Shown piece after piece: positions 48,919 through 59,249 of a stretch of 64,000 nucleotides of DNA. Made by a program: the position numbers and the translations under genes. Below the pieces are notes generated by a model. It was not told the DNA's origin. It did not search any database and saw only the letters and a program-made list of their open reading frames with translations. Position 1 is the stretch's first letter. The number at the start of each line of letters is the position of its first letter. Source of the stretch: Onishia niordana (lineage in GTDB: Bacteria > Pseudomonadota > Gammaproteobacteria > Pseudomonadales > Halomonadaceae); NCBI RefSeq assembly GCF_004798965.1, contig NZ_SDSD01000002.1, positions 496,001 to 560,000 on the forward strand, written 5' to 3'.

Positions 48919-51750
48919 TTAGTGCGCTTCGTCCCAGTTGATGCCGCTTTCGGCTTCGACGATCAGTGGCACCTTCAGGTCGGCGGCGTCACGCATGCGG
49001 GCCTTCACGGCGTCGATGAAGTCGTCGACCTGCTCGTCCTTGACCTCGAAGACCAGCTCATCGTGCACCTGCATGACCATCCAGGCATCCATCTCGCCTT
49101 CCATCAGCCAATGATGCACGTCGATCATGGCACGCTTGATGATATCGGCGGCGGTGCCCTGCATGGGGGCATTGATGGCGGTGCGTTCGGCAGCCTGGCG
49201 GCGACCCTGGTTCTGAGCCTTGATCTCGGGCAGATAGAGCCGGCGGCCGGCAACGGTCTCGACGAAGCCGTCTTCGGCGGCCTGGGCGCGAATGCCCTCC
49301 ATATAGCGGGCCACTCCGGGGTAGCGGTCGAAGTAGCGATCGATATAAGTCTGGGCCTGATTGCGCTCGATGTTGAGCTGCTTGCCGAGGCCCCAGGCGC
49401 TCATGCCATAGATCAACCCGAAGTTGATGGCCTTGGCGCTGCGGCGCTGCTCGCTTGAGACCTTATCGAGCTCGACACCGAACACCTCGGCGGCGGTGGC
49501 GGCATGGATATCGCGGTTCTCTGCGAAGGCCTCGAGCAGGCCGGCGTCCTCGGAGAGATGCGCCATGATGCGCAGCTCGATCTGCGAATAGTCGGCGGCG
49601 ACGATCTTGTAACCGGGGCGTGCGATGAAGGCTTGACGAATCTTGCGGCCTTCCTCGGTGCGAATCGGGATATTCTGCAGATTGGGATCAGAAGACGACA
49701 GCCGCCCGGTGGCGGTCACCGCCTGGTGATAGCTGGTGTGCACCCGGCCGGTGGCCTTATTGACCAGCAGCGGCAGCTTGTCGGTGTAGGTCGACTTGAG
49801 CTTGGAGAGCCCGCGATGCTCGATGATCACCTTGGGCAGCGGGAAGTCCAGCGCCAGCTCCTCAAGCACAGCCTCGGCGGTGGAAGGCGCACCTTTAGGC
49901 GTCTTCTTCTTGACCGGCAGCTTCTGCTCCTCGAAGAGGATCTCGGCGAGCTGCTTGGGCGAGCCCAGGTTGAACTCGCGGCCGGCAAGCTCGTGGGCGC
50001 GGGCCTCGAGCTCGCGGATACGCGTCGCAAGCTCCTGGCTCTGGGCGTGCAGGCGCTCGGCATCCAGCGCCACGCCGGTACGCTCGATATGCGACAGCAC
50101 CGGAATCAGCGGCCGCTCGAGGGCATCCAGCACCGCGCTGACACGGCCCTCCTGTTCGAGACGCGGGCGCAGCTCCTGGTGCAGGCGCAGCGTAATGTCG
50201 ACGTCCTCGCAGGCGTAGGGTGCGGCCTGCTCGAGGGCGATCTGGTTGAAGGTCAGCTGCTTGGCACCCTTGCCGGCGATCTCCTCGAAGCCCACCGTCT
50301 TCTCGCCCAGGTACTTGAGCGCCAGTGAGTCCATGTCATGACGGGTAGCGGTGGAGTTGAGCACGTAGGACTCGAGCATGGTGTCGTGCAGCGGCCCGAC
50401 GACCCGGATGTCGTAGCTCGCCAGCACCGAGATGTCGTACTTGAGGTTCTGGCCGATCTTTGACTTGCCGGCATCCTCAAGAAGCGGCGTCAGCGCCTCG
50501 AGTACCGCCCGGCGATCGAGCTGGGCGGGGGCATCGAGATAGTCGTGGGCCAGCGGAATATAGGCGGCCTCGCCGGGCGCGAGCGCCAGCCCTATGCCGA
50601 CGATCTCGGCCTCCATGTAGTTGAGACTCGTCGTCTCGAGATCGAAGCAGAAGGCTTCACACGCTTGAAGACGCTCGAGCCAGGCATCGAAATCGGCCTG
50701 TTCGAGAATCACCTGGTCAACGCGCTCGATTGAGGGGGTGTCCGAGGGAGAGTCCGAAGAAGAATCGGCGCCGGCATCGGCTTGCTCTTGGCCTGCTGCC
50801 TGATTGGCGCCAGTTTTCCCTGACGCAGCCGACCCGCCATCGCTTGCCGGCTTGCCGTCGACGGCCTCGTCCTTGCCCTCGAGCAGGTCGGAGAGCCAGG
50901 CTTTGAACTCCAGCTCCCGATACAACTCGGCCAGCGCCTCGCGGTCCGGGTGGGCGATATCGAGATCATCGAGCCCCGCCGGCAGCTCGCAGTCGGTCTT
51001 GATGGTGGCGAGCCTGTAGGAGAGGAAGGCCTCGTCGCGGTGCGCCTCGAGTTTCTTGTGTAGCGTCTTGGCGCCGCGAAAGCTCAGCGTCTTGATGCGA
51101 TCCAGATCGCCGTAGATGGTGTCGAGTCCGCCCTGCATGCCCTGCAAGAGGCCCAGCGCGGTCTTCTCGCCAACGCCCGCCACGCCGGGAATGTTATCGA
51201 CCTTGTCGCCCATCAGCGCCAGGAAGTCGATGATCAGCTCAGGCGGCAGGCCGAACTTCTCGTTGACCCCGTCCACGTCGAGGGTCTCGCCCTTCATGGT
51301 GTTGACCAGGGTGATGTGGTTATTCACCAGCTGAGCCATGTCCTTGTCGCCGGTCGAGATCACCGCATCGCGTCCGGCCTCGGTGGCATGGCGCGCCAGG
51401 GTGCCGATCACGTCATCGGCTTCGACGCCCTCGATGCACAACAGCGGCAGGCCAAGCGCCTTCACGCAGTCGTGCAGCGGCTGTACCTGACTGCGCAGAT
51501 CATCCGGCATCGGCGGCCGCTGCGCCTTGTACTGCTCGAACATCTCGTCGCGAAAGGTCTTGCCCTTGGCATCGAATACCACTGCCATCGGGCTGTCCGG
51601 GTATTGCTTGATCAGGCTCTTGAGCATGTTCAGTACACCCTTCACGGCCCCGGTCGGCTGGCCCTTGGACGTGGTCAGCGGCGGTAGGGCATGAAAGGCG
51701 CGGTACAGGTACGAGGAGCCGTCGACGAGGACGATAGGCGGGGTGGCCAT
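48919..51750 (-). CDS. polA: DNA polymerase I
   Basis: 943 residues from ATG 51750 (AAGGAA upstream). Order: the 5'-3' exonuclease (from [20 protein letters not shown]), a low-complexity linker near residues 300-345, the 3'-5' exonuclease ([20 protein letters not shown]), then the polymerase with motif [17 protein letters not shown], the finger helix [16 protein letters not shown] and motif [12 protein letters not shown]. All catalytic acids appear present. The linker is longer than in E. coli, accounting for the extra length. Confidence 0.96.
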   Translation of the reverse strand: MATPPIVLVDGSSYLYRAFHALPPLTTSKGQPTGAVKGVLNMLKSLIKQYPDSPMAVVFDAKGKTFRDEMFEQYKAQRPPMPDDLRSQVQPLHDCVKALGLPLLCIEGVEADDVIGTLARHATEAGRDAVISTGDKDMAQLVNNHITLVNTMKGETLDVDGVNEKFGLPPELIIDFLALMGDKVDNIPGVAGVGEKTALGLLQGMQGGLDTIYGDLDRIKTLSFRGAKTLHKKLEAHRDEAFLSYRLATIKTDCELPAGLDDLDIAHPDREALAELYRELEFKAWLSDLLEGKDEAVDGKPASDGGSAASGKTGANQAAGQEQADAGADSSSDSPSDTPSIERVDQVILEQADFDAWLERLQACEAFCFDLETTSLNYMEAEIVGIGLALAPGEAAYIPLAHDYLDAPAQLDRRAVLEALTPLLEDAGKSKIGQNLKYDISVLASYDIRVVGPLHDTMLESYVLNSTATRHDMDSLALKYLGEKTVGFEEIAGKGAKQLTFNQIALEQAAPYACEDVDITLRLHQELRPRLEQEGRVSAVLDALERPLIPVLSHIERTGVALDAERLHAQSQELATRIRELEARAHELAGREFNLGSPKQLAEILFEEQKLPVKKKTPKGAPSTAEAVLEELALDFPLPKVIIEHRGLSKLKSTYTDKLPLLVNKATGRVHTSYHQAVTATGRLSSSDPNLQNIPIRTEEGRKIRQAFIARPGYKIVAADYSQIELRIMAHLSEDAGLLEAFAENRDIHAATAAEVFGVELDKVSSEQRRSAKAINFGLIYGMSAWGLGKQLNIERNQAQTYIDRYFDRYPGVARYMEGIRAQAAEDGFVETVAGRRLYLPEIKAQNQGRRQAAERTAINAPMQGTAADIIKRAMIDVHHWLMEGEMDAWMVMQVHDELVFEVKDEQVDDFIDAVKARMRDAADLKVPLIVEAESGINWDEAH

Positions 51751-51894
51751 AAAAACCGATTCCTTGAGCAAGATCACTGTCCCCCATGATACGCAGCTAC
51801 CCGCATCACGTCAGGCTCGCTTGGCACGGGCGAGCTGACCTACACTGGCCACATCAAGCATGAACACTATGTTGCTGATTTTCAGGAGCCCGCC

Positions 51895-52203
51895 ATGTTC
51901 GCCATTCCGCGTCGCCTTTCGTTCAAGACAGGCCTTGGCCTTTTCGTCATCGTGAGCCTTTGCCTGATCGCCGTCGCCCCTTCCTGGGCACAATCCACCG
52001 ATGTCGAGCCCGATGTCACCATCCGTCAGCAGGAAGAACGCACCATCGAGGAGTATCGCGTCAACGGCCAGCTCTATGCCATCAAGATCAATCCCGATGC
52101 GGGGCCGTCCTACTACCTGGTCGATGAAGATGGTGATGGCAACTTCGCCCGCCAGTCAGGTGATGAGATCGCGATTCCCAGCTGGGTGCTGGTCGAATGG
52201 TAA
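51895..52203 (+). CDS. DUF2782 periplasmic protein
   Basis: 102 residues with a signal peptide (LFVIVSLCLIAVAPSWAQ). The mature part matches DUF2782: EEYRVNGQLYAIKINPDAGP and YYLVDEDGDGNF. The order polA (divergent), DUF2782, homoserine kinase is the same as in Pseudomonas. Function unknown; the Asp/Gly-rich DEDGDGN could bind a metal. The kinase gene starts 110 bp on. Confidence 0.87.
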   Translation: MFAIPRRLSFKTGLGLFVIVSLCLIAVAPSWAQSTDVEPDVTIRQQEERTIEEYRVNGQLYAIKINPDAGPSYYLVDEDGDGNFARQSGDEIAIPSWVLVEW

Positions 52204-52312
52204 CCCTTGCCGTGCAAAGAACATGACACAGCTTAAGGCGTGATGACATCGGCCGTGCATCGTGCCGGCAAGCCGGTACAATGTGCAGCTTGGCATTCCG
52301 GGCGAGAGAGAC

Positions 52313-53260
52313 ATGGCCGTATTCACCCCGCTTGACGACGCGCAGGTCGCGGACTTCCTGACACGCTTCGAAGCAGGCTCCCTGACGGGACTGAAAGGCG
52401 TGGCCAGCGGTACAGAGAACACCACCTATTTTGTGTCCACCGACTCCCGCGAGCTGGTGTTGACGCTATTCGAGCAGGGCGAGCACGATGAACTGCCGTT
52501 CTTCGTCGACCTGCTCGATTACCTGGATGAACACCGGCTGCCCGTACCGGGCCCATTGCACGACCGCGATGGTATCGCCCTGCAGAGCCTGGTCGACAAG
52601 CCCGCGCTGCTGTTCCCGCGCCTGCCCGGCAAACACCCCAGCGACCCCAGCATCGAGCAGTGCCGCGCTCTCGGCGATACACTGGGCCGCATGCATGCCG
52701 TGTCGCGCCACTTCGAGGGCCATCGGCCCAATCCCCGCGACCTGCACTGGCTTGCGCCCATGCATCACCGGGTGCTGGCCTATATTTCCCCCGAGGACCA
52801 GGCACTGATGAGCGACGAGATCGACGCCTATCAGGCCTTCTTCGGCGCTGCGCCCGACCTGCCCCAGGGGGCCATCCACGGTGATCTGTTCCGCGACAAC
52901 ACCCTGTTCGACGGCGAGCGGCTGGGTGGCATCATCGACTTCTACAACGGCTGCACCGGCGACCTGCTCTTCGATCTAGCGATCGTCATCAACGACTGGG
53001 CCTCCGAGGATGATGGCCGCCTGAACAAGGAACGCCATGACGCCATCCTGTCGGCCTATCAGGCTCGCCGCGCGCTGACCAGCAACGAGCGCGACGCCTG
53101 GCCGGTGATGCTGCGCATGACCGCGCTGCGCTACTGGCTCTCGCGGCTGCTGGTAGTCTACGTGGACCCACCGGCTCATGATCTGACGCCCCACGATCCG
53201 GAACGCTTCCGCACCATCCTCGGCCAGCGCCTCGAAGGTGCCCTGCCACTGCCGGCCTGA
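52313..53260 (+). CDS. thrB: Homoserine kinase, APH-fold type
   Basis: 315 residues from ATG 52313 (GGCGAGAGAGAC upstream). The aminoglycoside-phosphotransferase-like kinase fold shows the catalytic loop AIHGDLFRDNTLFDGERLGG and the metal-binding IIDFYNGCTGDLLFDLA. In pseudomonads this type, not the GHMP kinase, makes O-phosphohomoserine for threonine. The conserved neighbours support this function over a choline- or drug-kinase. Confidence 0.9.
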   Translation: MAVFTPLDDAQVADFLTRFEAGSLTGLKGVASGTENTTYFVSTDSRELVLTLFEQGEHDELPFFVDLLDYLDEHRLPVPGPLHDRDGIALQSLVDKPALLFPRLPGKHPSDPSIEQCRALGDTLGRMHAVSRHFEGHRPNPRDLHWLAPMHHRVLAYISPEDQALMSDEIDAYQAFFGAAPDLPQGAIHGDLFRDNTLFDGERLGGIIDFYNGCTGDLLFDLAIVINDWASEDDGRLNKERHDAILSAYQARRALTSNERDAWPVMLRMTALRYWLSRLLVVYVDPPAHDLTPHDPERFRTILGQRLEGALPLPA

Positions 53261-53451
53261 TCGCTCCACGAGGGCATAATCAGCGTTTGGCCCATGCGCC
53301 CGCCACCTCGGCGGGCGTTATTATGAGGGCTTACCTCCTGCCGGCCCGTTGCTCACAGATACCGCAGGCCACTGACAGTCGCGCTGCCCCGCGGCATAAT
53401 GCGGCTCCGTTTCCGTCATCGCGCCGGCTCAGGCCAGCTCAGGAGAGCGAC

Positions 53452-55353
53452 ATGACCTCACCCGCCGCCAAGGCACGCCGCACCTACAACATTGATCAGT
53501 GGGGCAGCGGCTACTTCGACGTCGATGATCAGGGCCACGCCCTGGTGCGCCCGCTGGGCAGCGAAGTGGATGGCCCCAGCCTGCCGCTGGACGGCCTGAC
53601 CGACGAACTGCGCAAGGCGGGCCTACGCCTGCCGGTGCTGGTGCGCTTCACCGACATTCTCCATGACCGGGTCGAGCAGCTGTGCGCAGCCTTCGATCAC
53701 GTGATGCAGGATGAGGATTTCAGCGGCGGCTACACCGCGGTCTACCCGATCAAGGTCAACCAGCAGCGCCGCGTGGTCGAGGAGATCCTCGCCACCCAGG
53801 AGCGCGGTCGTGGCCGGGTCGGGCTTGAGGCCGGCAGCAAGCCGGAACTGCTGGCGGTGCTGGCCCTTTCCGGCGACGGCCCCTCACTGATCGTCTGCAA
53901 CGGCTACAAGGATCGCGAGTACGTGCGCCTGGCGCTGATGGGCGAAAAGCTCGGCCACAAGGTCTATCTGGTGGTCGAGAAGTTCTCCGAATTGGAGATG
54001 ATCCTCGAGGAGGCCAGGCGACTCGAGGTGACGCCGCGCATCGGCCTGCGCGCCCGCCTCGCCTCGGTGGGCAAGGGCAAGTGGCAGAACACCGGCGGCG
54101 AGAAATCCAAGTTCGGTCTCACCGCCAGCCAGATCCTCGGCGTGGTCGAGCGGCTGCGCGAGGCCGACTTCCTGGAAAGCCTGCAACTGGTGCACTTCCA
54201 CCTAGGCTCGCAGATCGCCAACATCCGCGACATCCAGCGCGGCCTACGCGAATGCGCCCGCTTCTACCAGAGCCTGCGCGAGCTCGGCGCGCCGGTCGAT
54301 ACTGTCGATGTCGGCGGCGGTCTCGGCATCGACTACGAAGGCACTCGCTCCAGAAGCGAGTGCTCGATCAACTACTCGATGCGCGAATACGCCGGCAACG
54401 TGGTGGCCGCCTTTCGCCAGGCCTGCGACGCCGAGGACCTGCCCCACCCGCACCTGATCTCCGAGTCCGGCCGCGCCCTGACCGCCCATCACGCGATACT
54501 GATCACCAACGTGATCGGCGAAGAGCGCATCGGTGAAGCGCCGCCGGCAGCCCGCGCCTCGCAGGACGGCGAAGTCAAAGAACTATGGCGAGTGCATGAC
54601 CAGCTATCAGCGAGCCAGGAGCCCCGCGGACTGGTCGAGGCCTACCATGACCTGGCCCAGGCGATGGCCGAGCTGCAGGACCGCTTCGTACTCGGCCTTG
54701 CCGACATCTCCGCGCGCGCCGAGGGCGAAGCGGTCTACTTCGCCGCCTGTGGCCGGCTGCGCGGCCAGCTCGATGCCCGCAACCGCGCCCACCGGGAGAT
54801 CCTCGATGAGCTGGCCGAGAAGCTCGCCGACAAGTTGTTCGTCAACTTCTCCTTGTTCCAGTCGGTGCCCGATGTGTGGGGCATTCAGCAGATTTTCCCG
54901 GTCCTGCCGCTTTCTGGGCTCGACCGGCAGCCGACCCGCCGCGCCGTGGTGCAGGACATCACCTGCGACAGCGACGGGCGCATCGACAGCTACGTCGACG
55001 GTCAGGGCGTCGAGGCCACCCTGCCACTACCCGACTGGGAGCACGACGAAGAAAAGCTCCTGGGCTTCTTCCTGGTCGGCGCCTATCAGGAGATCCTCGG
55101 CGACCTGCACAACCTGTTCGGCGATACCGACTCAGTGGACGCGGCATTGGACGAAAACGGCAACTGGATACTCTCCGAGCCGATCCTGGGTGATGACGTG
55201 GCCAAGGTGCTTGGCTACGTCAACTTCGATGCCCAAGTGCTGCGCCGCAAGCTGAGCCGCCAGCTCGAGGCCAGTGGCCTGCCGGAATCTCAGCGCAGAG
55301 CCTTCCTCGATGACCTGCACGCAGGGCTCGAGAGCTATACCTACCTGGGGTGA
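53452..55353 (+). CDS. speA: Biosynthetic arginine decarboxylase
   Basis: 633 residues from ATG 53452, behind AGGAGAG. The PLP-binding lysine is in YPIKVNQQRRVVEE (Lys 101), and later motifs include VDVGGGLGIDYEGT and ESGRALTAHHAI. The enzyme decarboxylates arginine to agmatine for putrescine synthesis. No speB gene is close. Length matches the SpeA family (about 630-660). A strong terminator ends the gene. Confidence 0.96.
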   Translation: MTSPAAKARRTYNIDQWGSGYFDVDDQGHALVRPLGSEVDGPSLPLDGLTDELRKAGLRLPVLVRFTDILHDRVEQLCAAFDHVMQDEDFSGGYTAVYPIKVNQQRRVVEEILATQERGRGRVGLEAGSKPELLAVLALSGDGPSLIVCNGYKDREYVRLALMGEKLGHKVYLVVEKFSELEMILEEARRLEVTPRIGLRARLASVGKGKWQNTGGEKSKFGLTASQILGVVERLREADFLESLQLVHFHLGSQIANIRDIQRGLRECARFYQSLRELGAPVDTVDVGGGLGIDYEGTRSRSECSINYSMREYAGNVVAAFRQACDAEDLPHPHLISESGRALTAHHAILITNVIGEERIGEAPPAARASQDGEVKELWRVHDQLSASQEPRGLVEAYHDLAQAMAELQDRFVLGLADISARAEGEAVYFAACGRLRGQLDARNRAHREILDELAEKLADKLFVNFSLFQSVPDVWGIQQIFPVLPLSGLDRQPTRRAVVQDITCDSDGRIDSYVDGQGVEATLPLPDWEHDEEKLLGFFLVGAYQEILGDLHNLFGDTDSVDAALDENGNWILSEPILGDDVAKVLGYVNFDAQVLRRKLSRQLEASGLPESQRRAFLDDLHAGLESYTYLG

Positions 55354-55401
55354 TCACGTCGGCGCACTTTGGGGTCACACCGACACACAGCGCTACAAAC
55401 C

Positions 55402-55435
55402 ACACCGCCCCGCCAGCTACCTGGCGGGGCGGTGT
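55402..55435. terminator. Terminator between speA and the FAH gene
   Basis: Perfect 15-bp stem ACACCGCCCCGCCAG / CTGGCGGGGCGGTGT with loop CTAC. It lies between convergent genes and may serve both. Confidence 0.8.
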
Positions 55436-55482
55436 CGTATTCTGAAGAGGGTCGCCTTCAACCCAGGATCAGTGCCACGGAC

Positions 55483-56148
55483 TCAGGGCGCGACATGGGT
55501 ATCGAGCTCGAGCCAGTCGTTGAGCTCGAAATGCAGGCTGGCATCTCGTGGCAGTTCTCCTACCCCGGCAGGCGTGCCGGTGAGGACCACATCGCCAGGC
55601 GATAGCGTGAAGTGTCGGCTCATCTCGGCCAGCAGTTGGGGAACCGGGAACAACATATCCTTGGCGTGGCCAGTCTGTCGGCGCTCCTCGTCGATATCCA
55701 GCGAGAAGGTCAGGTTCGACCAGTCCAGCGGGCCGCTCAGGCGCAGAAACTGCGACAGTGGGCAGGCGCCATCGAAGGCCTTGGCGACTTCCCAGGGATG
55801 GCCCTTGTCCTTGAGTTCGGCCTGCACCTTGCGCAGCGTCAAGTCCAGCGCCAGCCCTATGCCGGCAACGGCCTGCTCGGCTTCTTCCGGGCTTGCATCG
55901 GTCAGTGTCTGGCTGATCAGCAATGCAAGCTCGGTCTCGAAGTGGACCTCGCCGCGCGAGGGCTCGACCGCAATCGGATTCTTCAGCGGCACCGCTGCCG
56001 TAGCGGGCTTGATGAAAAATAGCGGCGAACTGGGTACCGGGCTGTCCATCTCCTTGGCATGCTCGGCGTAGTTGCGACCCACGCACACGATCTTTCCGAG
56101 TGCATAGGGAAAATCCTGACCGTCGGTGAAACGAGGCACAAAATGCAT
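55483..56148 (-). CDS. Fumarylacetoacetate hydrolase (FAH) family protein
   Basis: 221 residues from ATG 56148, with AAGGAGAACCGCACC before it. Family motifs are GKIVCVGRNYAEHAKEM, the metal-binding GEVHFETELALLIS, and GDVVLTGTPAGVGELP. Proteins of this size act as acylpyruvase or oxaloacetate decarboxylase/tautomerase rather than true FAH. The exact substrate is not readable. It is the last chromosomal gene before the island. Confidence 0.88.
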   Translation of the reverse strand: MHFVPRFTDGQDFPYALGKIVCVGRNYAEHAKEMDSPVPSSPLFFIKPATAAVPLKNPIAVEPSRGEVHFETELALLISQTLTDASPEEAEQAVAGIGLALDLTLRKVQAELKDKGHPWEVAKAFDGACPLSQFLRLSGPLDWSNLTFSLDIDEERRQTGHAKDMLFPVPQLLAEMSRHFTLSPGDVVLTGTPAGVGELPRDASLHFELNDWLELDTHVAP

Positions 56149-56550
56149 GGTGCGGTTCTCCTTAACGATGACAGTGAGCAGTGCTTGGGGCGCGCATCTC
56201 ACGGAGAAGGGCCTGATGTCAGTTTACTGCACACCCTCTTCTTTGGTACGCCCCAGCAAAGAACTATGCACAATAGAGCCATGAGATACGCCCAATGCTC
56301 AAGAGCTGACGCTCAACGCTCAAGCCTCGCGGGGCGATACGCAAGGCTTATAGCGGCGCTGATTGAAAGAACGGCTGCATGCGTTTTTGAGGCCAGCCAC
56401 GACGCAAGGCAGGGCAACAACGTTTTCAGCCGTCAGGCCGTTCCTGAGGCCGAATAGGGGCAATACAGAGGAAACGATATCCACAGGGAGAAGGACTCGC
56501 CAGATGTGGATAGTGGGTGCTTATGGAGGAAAGTGTGATTGCACGCACAC

Positions 56551-56575
56551 AAAAAAGCCGCCTCGATGGGCGACC
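56551..56575 (-). terminator. tRNA-operon terminator, left (duplicate) copy
   Basis: On the minus strand GTCGCC, loop, GGCGGC is followed by TTTTTT. Identical to the one at 61423-61447. Confidence 0.75.
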
Positions 56576-56613
56576 TCTTCATATCTAACATCTTGAGCTT
56601 GCTGCAACTTTAA

Positions 56614-56659
56614 TGGTGCCGGCACCAGGAGTCGAACCCGGGACCTACTGATTACAAGT
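56614..56659 (-). pseudogene. 3' fragment of tRNA-Thr (duplication)
   Basis: 46 bases equal the last 46 of the tRNA-Thr gene at 61486-61561, from the anticodon loop to CCA. The 5' half is absent; unrelated sequence follows at 56660. It cannot make a functional tRNA. Confidence 0.9.
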
Positions 56660-56839
56660 TCTGCCCGGTGCGCATCGCACTGGCTCACTGGCAGTAAAAT
56701 CAAGCGATTACAGCACTCCACCTGCTCACAAAAGGCCACTCAGGCATAGAGCCGTAGACAAAATGTAGTCAGAGGCCCAGCGCCAAAAATCATCTGTACT
56801 ACATTAGCTTACGTCTCTATACAGTCTGGATGATCACGG

Positions 56840-57349
<510 letters not shown>

Positions 57350-57397
57350 AGAAAGGCGGCAGAACCAGGCCGCCAAAAGCAATCACCATCGAAGTTG

Positions 57398-58276
57398 CTA
57401 TCCATGATTCTCCGTATACTTCTTAACCACACTCATAGCTTTATCCACATCCCATGGCGCAACACTAATATCAATACCCCCATTCTTTTCAATCAAATCA
57501 GTACTAATTCCTTTACTCACTAGCTCCTGCTCTAAAACAAGCGCTTCACTTAAATCTGTGGTCGTTAACAACAGATCCCCACCTTTACCCTTCTTAGTCA
57601 TTACCATATGACTACCAAATCCATGCCCACTTTTTCCATAACCTCTTTCTATATCATTAACTCTTGCTCCGAGAGATCTCAAACCTGATGACACCTCTTT
57701 CATCGATTCGTATACATCTGCAACTAGAGAAGCACCATCAAGACCAGAAAGATCTATATCTTTCAACGCGCTTTCAATAATATTCTCTTTTGCCTTAGAT
57801 ATAACAGGATTATAGGCATTTGACTCAATACCATCCTTGCTTTCCAAAAGCCCTTTAAGCTTTTGGCTTAAGTCAAGTCCGCCTTGCATATCATCAGAAT
57901 AAAAAATTGTCCTCTGATCGTACATATCAAATGGAAGGTCCGTACCATTCTCACAGATCAGTATTACAGGCTTACCTGTCGAATGCCGAATGCCCAATTC
58001 GTACATAACATTCGAATTAAGACCAGTTAGATTAACAATAACCAAATCATCATCTATCAAGTGTTCAATAACTCTTTGTGATATTGATCCTTGCTCAGAT
58101 TCTTGGTGAGAAGCAACACACTTATACCCATACTCTTCAAGCACAGGCTTTACAACGGAAGAAATCAATCCATCAGTTGCTCTTCTTATTTGTGATCCAT
58201 GTGGCCCGATTGGAGTAACCACAAATGCATTTTTTAATACACCACCTTCTTTCCCTTTACTTTCCTTATTTGTCAT
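57398..58276 (-). CDS. Nucleoside-deoxyribosyltransferase/TIR-like domain protein
   Basis: 292 residues from ATG 58276 (GGGGGCAGGG precedes it). N-terminal part (about residues 15-130): FVVTPIGPHGSQIRRATDGL, then DDDLVIVNLTGLNSNVMYEL, GIRHSTGKPVILICENG and PFDMYDQRTIFYSDD. This is the widespread bacterial family with an NDT/TIR-like nucleotide-binding fold; the Glu of YELG matches the catalytic position of both. C-terminal part (about 160-292) has helices, then a Gly/Lys-rich stretch (KKGKGGDLLLTTTDLSEALV) and a small alpha/beta end. Codon use and AT content (about 60%) are foreign. A NAD-consuming or nucleotide-modifying effector against phage is a reasonable but unproven hypothesis. Confidence 0.72.
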   Translation of the reverse strand: MTNKESKGKEGGVLKNAFVVTPIGPHGSQIRRATDGLISSVVKPVLEEYGYKCVASHQESEQGSISQRVIEHLIDDDLVIVNLTGLNSNVMYELGIRHSTGKPVILICENGTDLPFDMYDQRTIFYSDDMQGGLDLSQKLKGLLESKDGIESNAYNPVISKAKENIIESALKDIDLSGLDGASLVADVYESMKEVSSGLRSLGARVNDIERGYGKSGHGFGSHMVMTKKGKGGDLLLTTTDLSEALVLEQELVSKGISTDLIEKNGGIDISVAPWDVDKAMSVVKKYTENHG

Positions 58277-58357
58277 CCCTGCCCCCAATTATAAACACAT
58301 AATAAACTTATATATTGCCCATCCCACCTTAACCCCACCTATCCACAACCCTTTTGG

Positions 58358-58642
58358 CTAGTCGGTAGCCGTTCCCGTTGGCTTAAACGCTTTACGCGCC
58401 TTCTCTATCTCTGGGCTGACCTGTCCGGATCCCTCATTGACTTGACCAGTCATCAACCACAACGAGTATTTCGGCCACTGCATGCATACGGCCTCTAGGA
58501 CTTCTCCTTTCGGCGTCCTTCCTGATTGCTCTAGCCCCTCGATGGTTTTCTTTGAAATTCCAATGAGTTGCGAGAACTCCGCCCTTCCAGATGTTTCTAC
58601 TTCCCGGATTAGGCGAATTCTTTTTGCCAAATCGCTTTGCAT
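58358..58642 (-). CDS. XRE-type phage repressor-like regulator
   Basis: 94 residues from ATG 58642 (GGGCGAG upstream); an extra 24 codons are open before it. The helix-turn-helix covers LAKRIRLIREVETSGRAEFS and QLIGISKKTIEGLEQSGRTP. The C-terminal WPKYSLWLMTGQVNEGSGQV and SPEIEKARK are typical of small phage and inovirus-type regulators. It is divergent from the HTH gene at 58741, forming a lysogeny-switch arrangement. Confidence 0.8.
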   Translation of the reverse strand: MQSDLAKRIRLIREVETSGRAEFSQLIGISKKTIEGLEQSGRTPKGEVLEAVCMQWPKYSLWLMTGQVNEGSGQVSPEIEKARKAFKPTGTATD

Positions 58643-58740
58643 GTACTCGCCCAAGGGTAGCCTTGTGCACGGGTACACAGGCTCACATTTATTTATTAAC
58701 CCGAAAAATAACACAACTAGCCACAGCGAGCAGGTACGAC
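58643..58740. promoter_or_regulatory. Divergent repressor / excisionase-like promoter region
   Basis: 98 bp separate the starts. An AT-rich core TTTATTTATTAACCCGAAAAA at about 58688 to 58708 would suit promoter -10 regions and an operator. The exact sites are not resolved. Confidence 0.4.
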
Positions 58741-58947
58741 ATGGAAACGAGCAACACGCCCCAGGTCCCGGCCACCGTGCCAGTCATGACCATCGAGCGG
58801 TTCGCCGAGTTGACCGGCCTTAGCCCCGACACCATTCGTCGGCAGCTTCAGCAAGGCAACCTCCCCATCGCCAAGATAGGTCGTCGTCGCCTCGTTAACG
58901 TGGCCCTGCTCACCGCTGAGTGCCTCATTTCGGAGGACTGGGCATGA
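58741..58947 (+). CDS. Excisionase-like small helix-turn-helix protein
   Basis: 68 residues. The winged helix motif TIERFAELTGLSPDTIRRQL is followed by QQGNLPIAKIGRRRLVNVAL, as in excisionase/MerR-like DNA-binding proteins of phages. GAGCAGG precedes the ATG. Its stop overlaps by four bases the start of a 16-codon frame (58944-58994), possibly the stub of the next phage gene. Divergent from the repressor gene. Confidence 0.78.
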   Translation: METSNTPQVPATVPVMTIERFAELTGLSPDTIRRQLQQGNLPIAKIGRRRLVNVALLTAECLISEDWA

Positions 58948-59009
58948 GCACCTACTATCTCCTCACGCTCCCCCACGCACTCGCACGCAGATGAAGATGG
59001 GGGTCCACC

Positions 59010-59249
59010 ATGACGCCGCTCAGCATCCAACAGGGCGGTGAATGGGTGTCCGGCTCCGCCTTCGTCTACCTCCTGGCCGCAGAACAGTGGGATAGCGTCA
59101 TCACCCAGATCGCAGCCTGCATCTCGCCGGCAACAAGCCAGCGGAGGCGTAAGGCAGGAAGAAGAGGAGCGACCGCCCGGGGTGTAGGAGCACCCCGGTC
59201 TCGTGATAGGGATGGTAGCCGAAATCCTCAAATGGAGATGGGTAGATGA
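59010..59249 (+). CDS. Small hypothetical protein of island early region
   Basis: 79 residues; MTPLSIQQGGEWVSGSAFVY looks gene-like, while the second half is Arg-rich and crosses a hairpin (59177-59198). Its TGA overlaps the ATG of the GrlR-like gene (ATGA), which argues for real coupling. I do not know the family. It may be a truncated phage gene fused to noncoding sequence. Confidence 0.35.
   Translation: MTPLSIQQGGEWVSGSAFVYLLAAEQWDSVITQIAACISPATSQRRRKAGRRGATARGVGAPRSRDRDGSRNPQMEMGR
59177..59198. other. Stem-loop in island
   Basis: Perfect 8-bp stem CCGGGGTG / CACCCCGG with loop TAGGAG. It lies just before the GrlR-like gene. It could be an RNA element or a single-strand replication origin relic. 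Confidence 0.4.

Larger units (their letters stand above)
56482..56659. repeat. Left 178-bp direct repeat (attL)
   Basis: Copy of 61354-61531 with three mismatches. It contains the tRNA-Thr 3' part and the terminator that follows it. Where the match ends (56659) is one base beyond the anticodon-loop edge, a usual crossover limit for tyrosine integrases. Sequence to the left is chromosomal, to the right element DNA. Confidence 0.9.
56149..56839. other. FAH promoter, left island end and tRNA remnant
   Basis: The FAH promoter should be at about 56149-56230. From 56482 to 56659 lies the left copy of the 178-bp repeat. 56660-56839 is element DNA with no gene. No complete open frame in the 690 bp has support. 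Confidence 0.5.
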
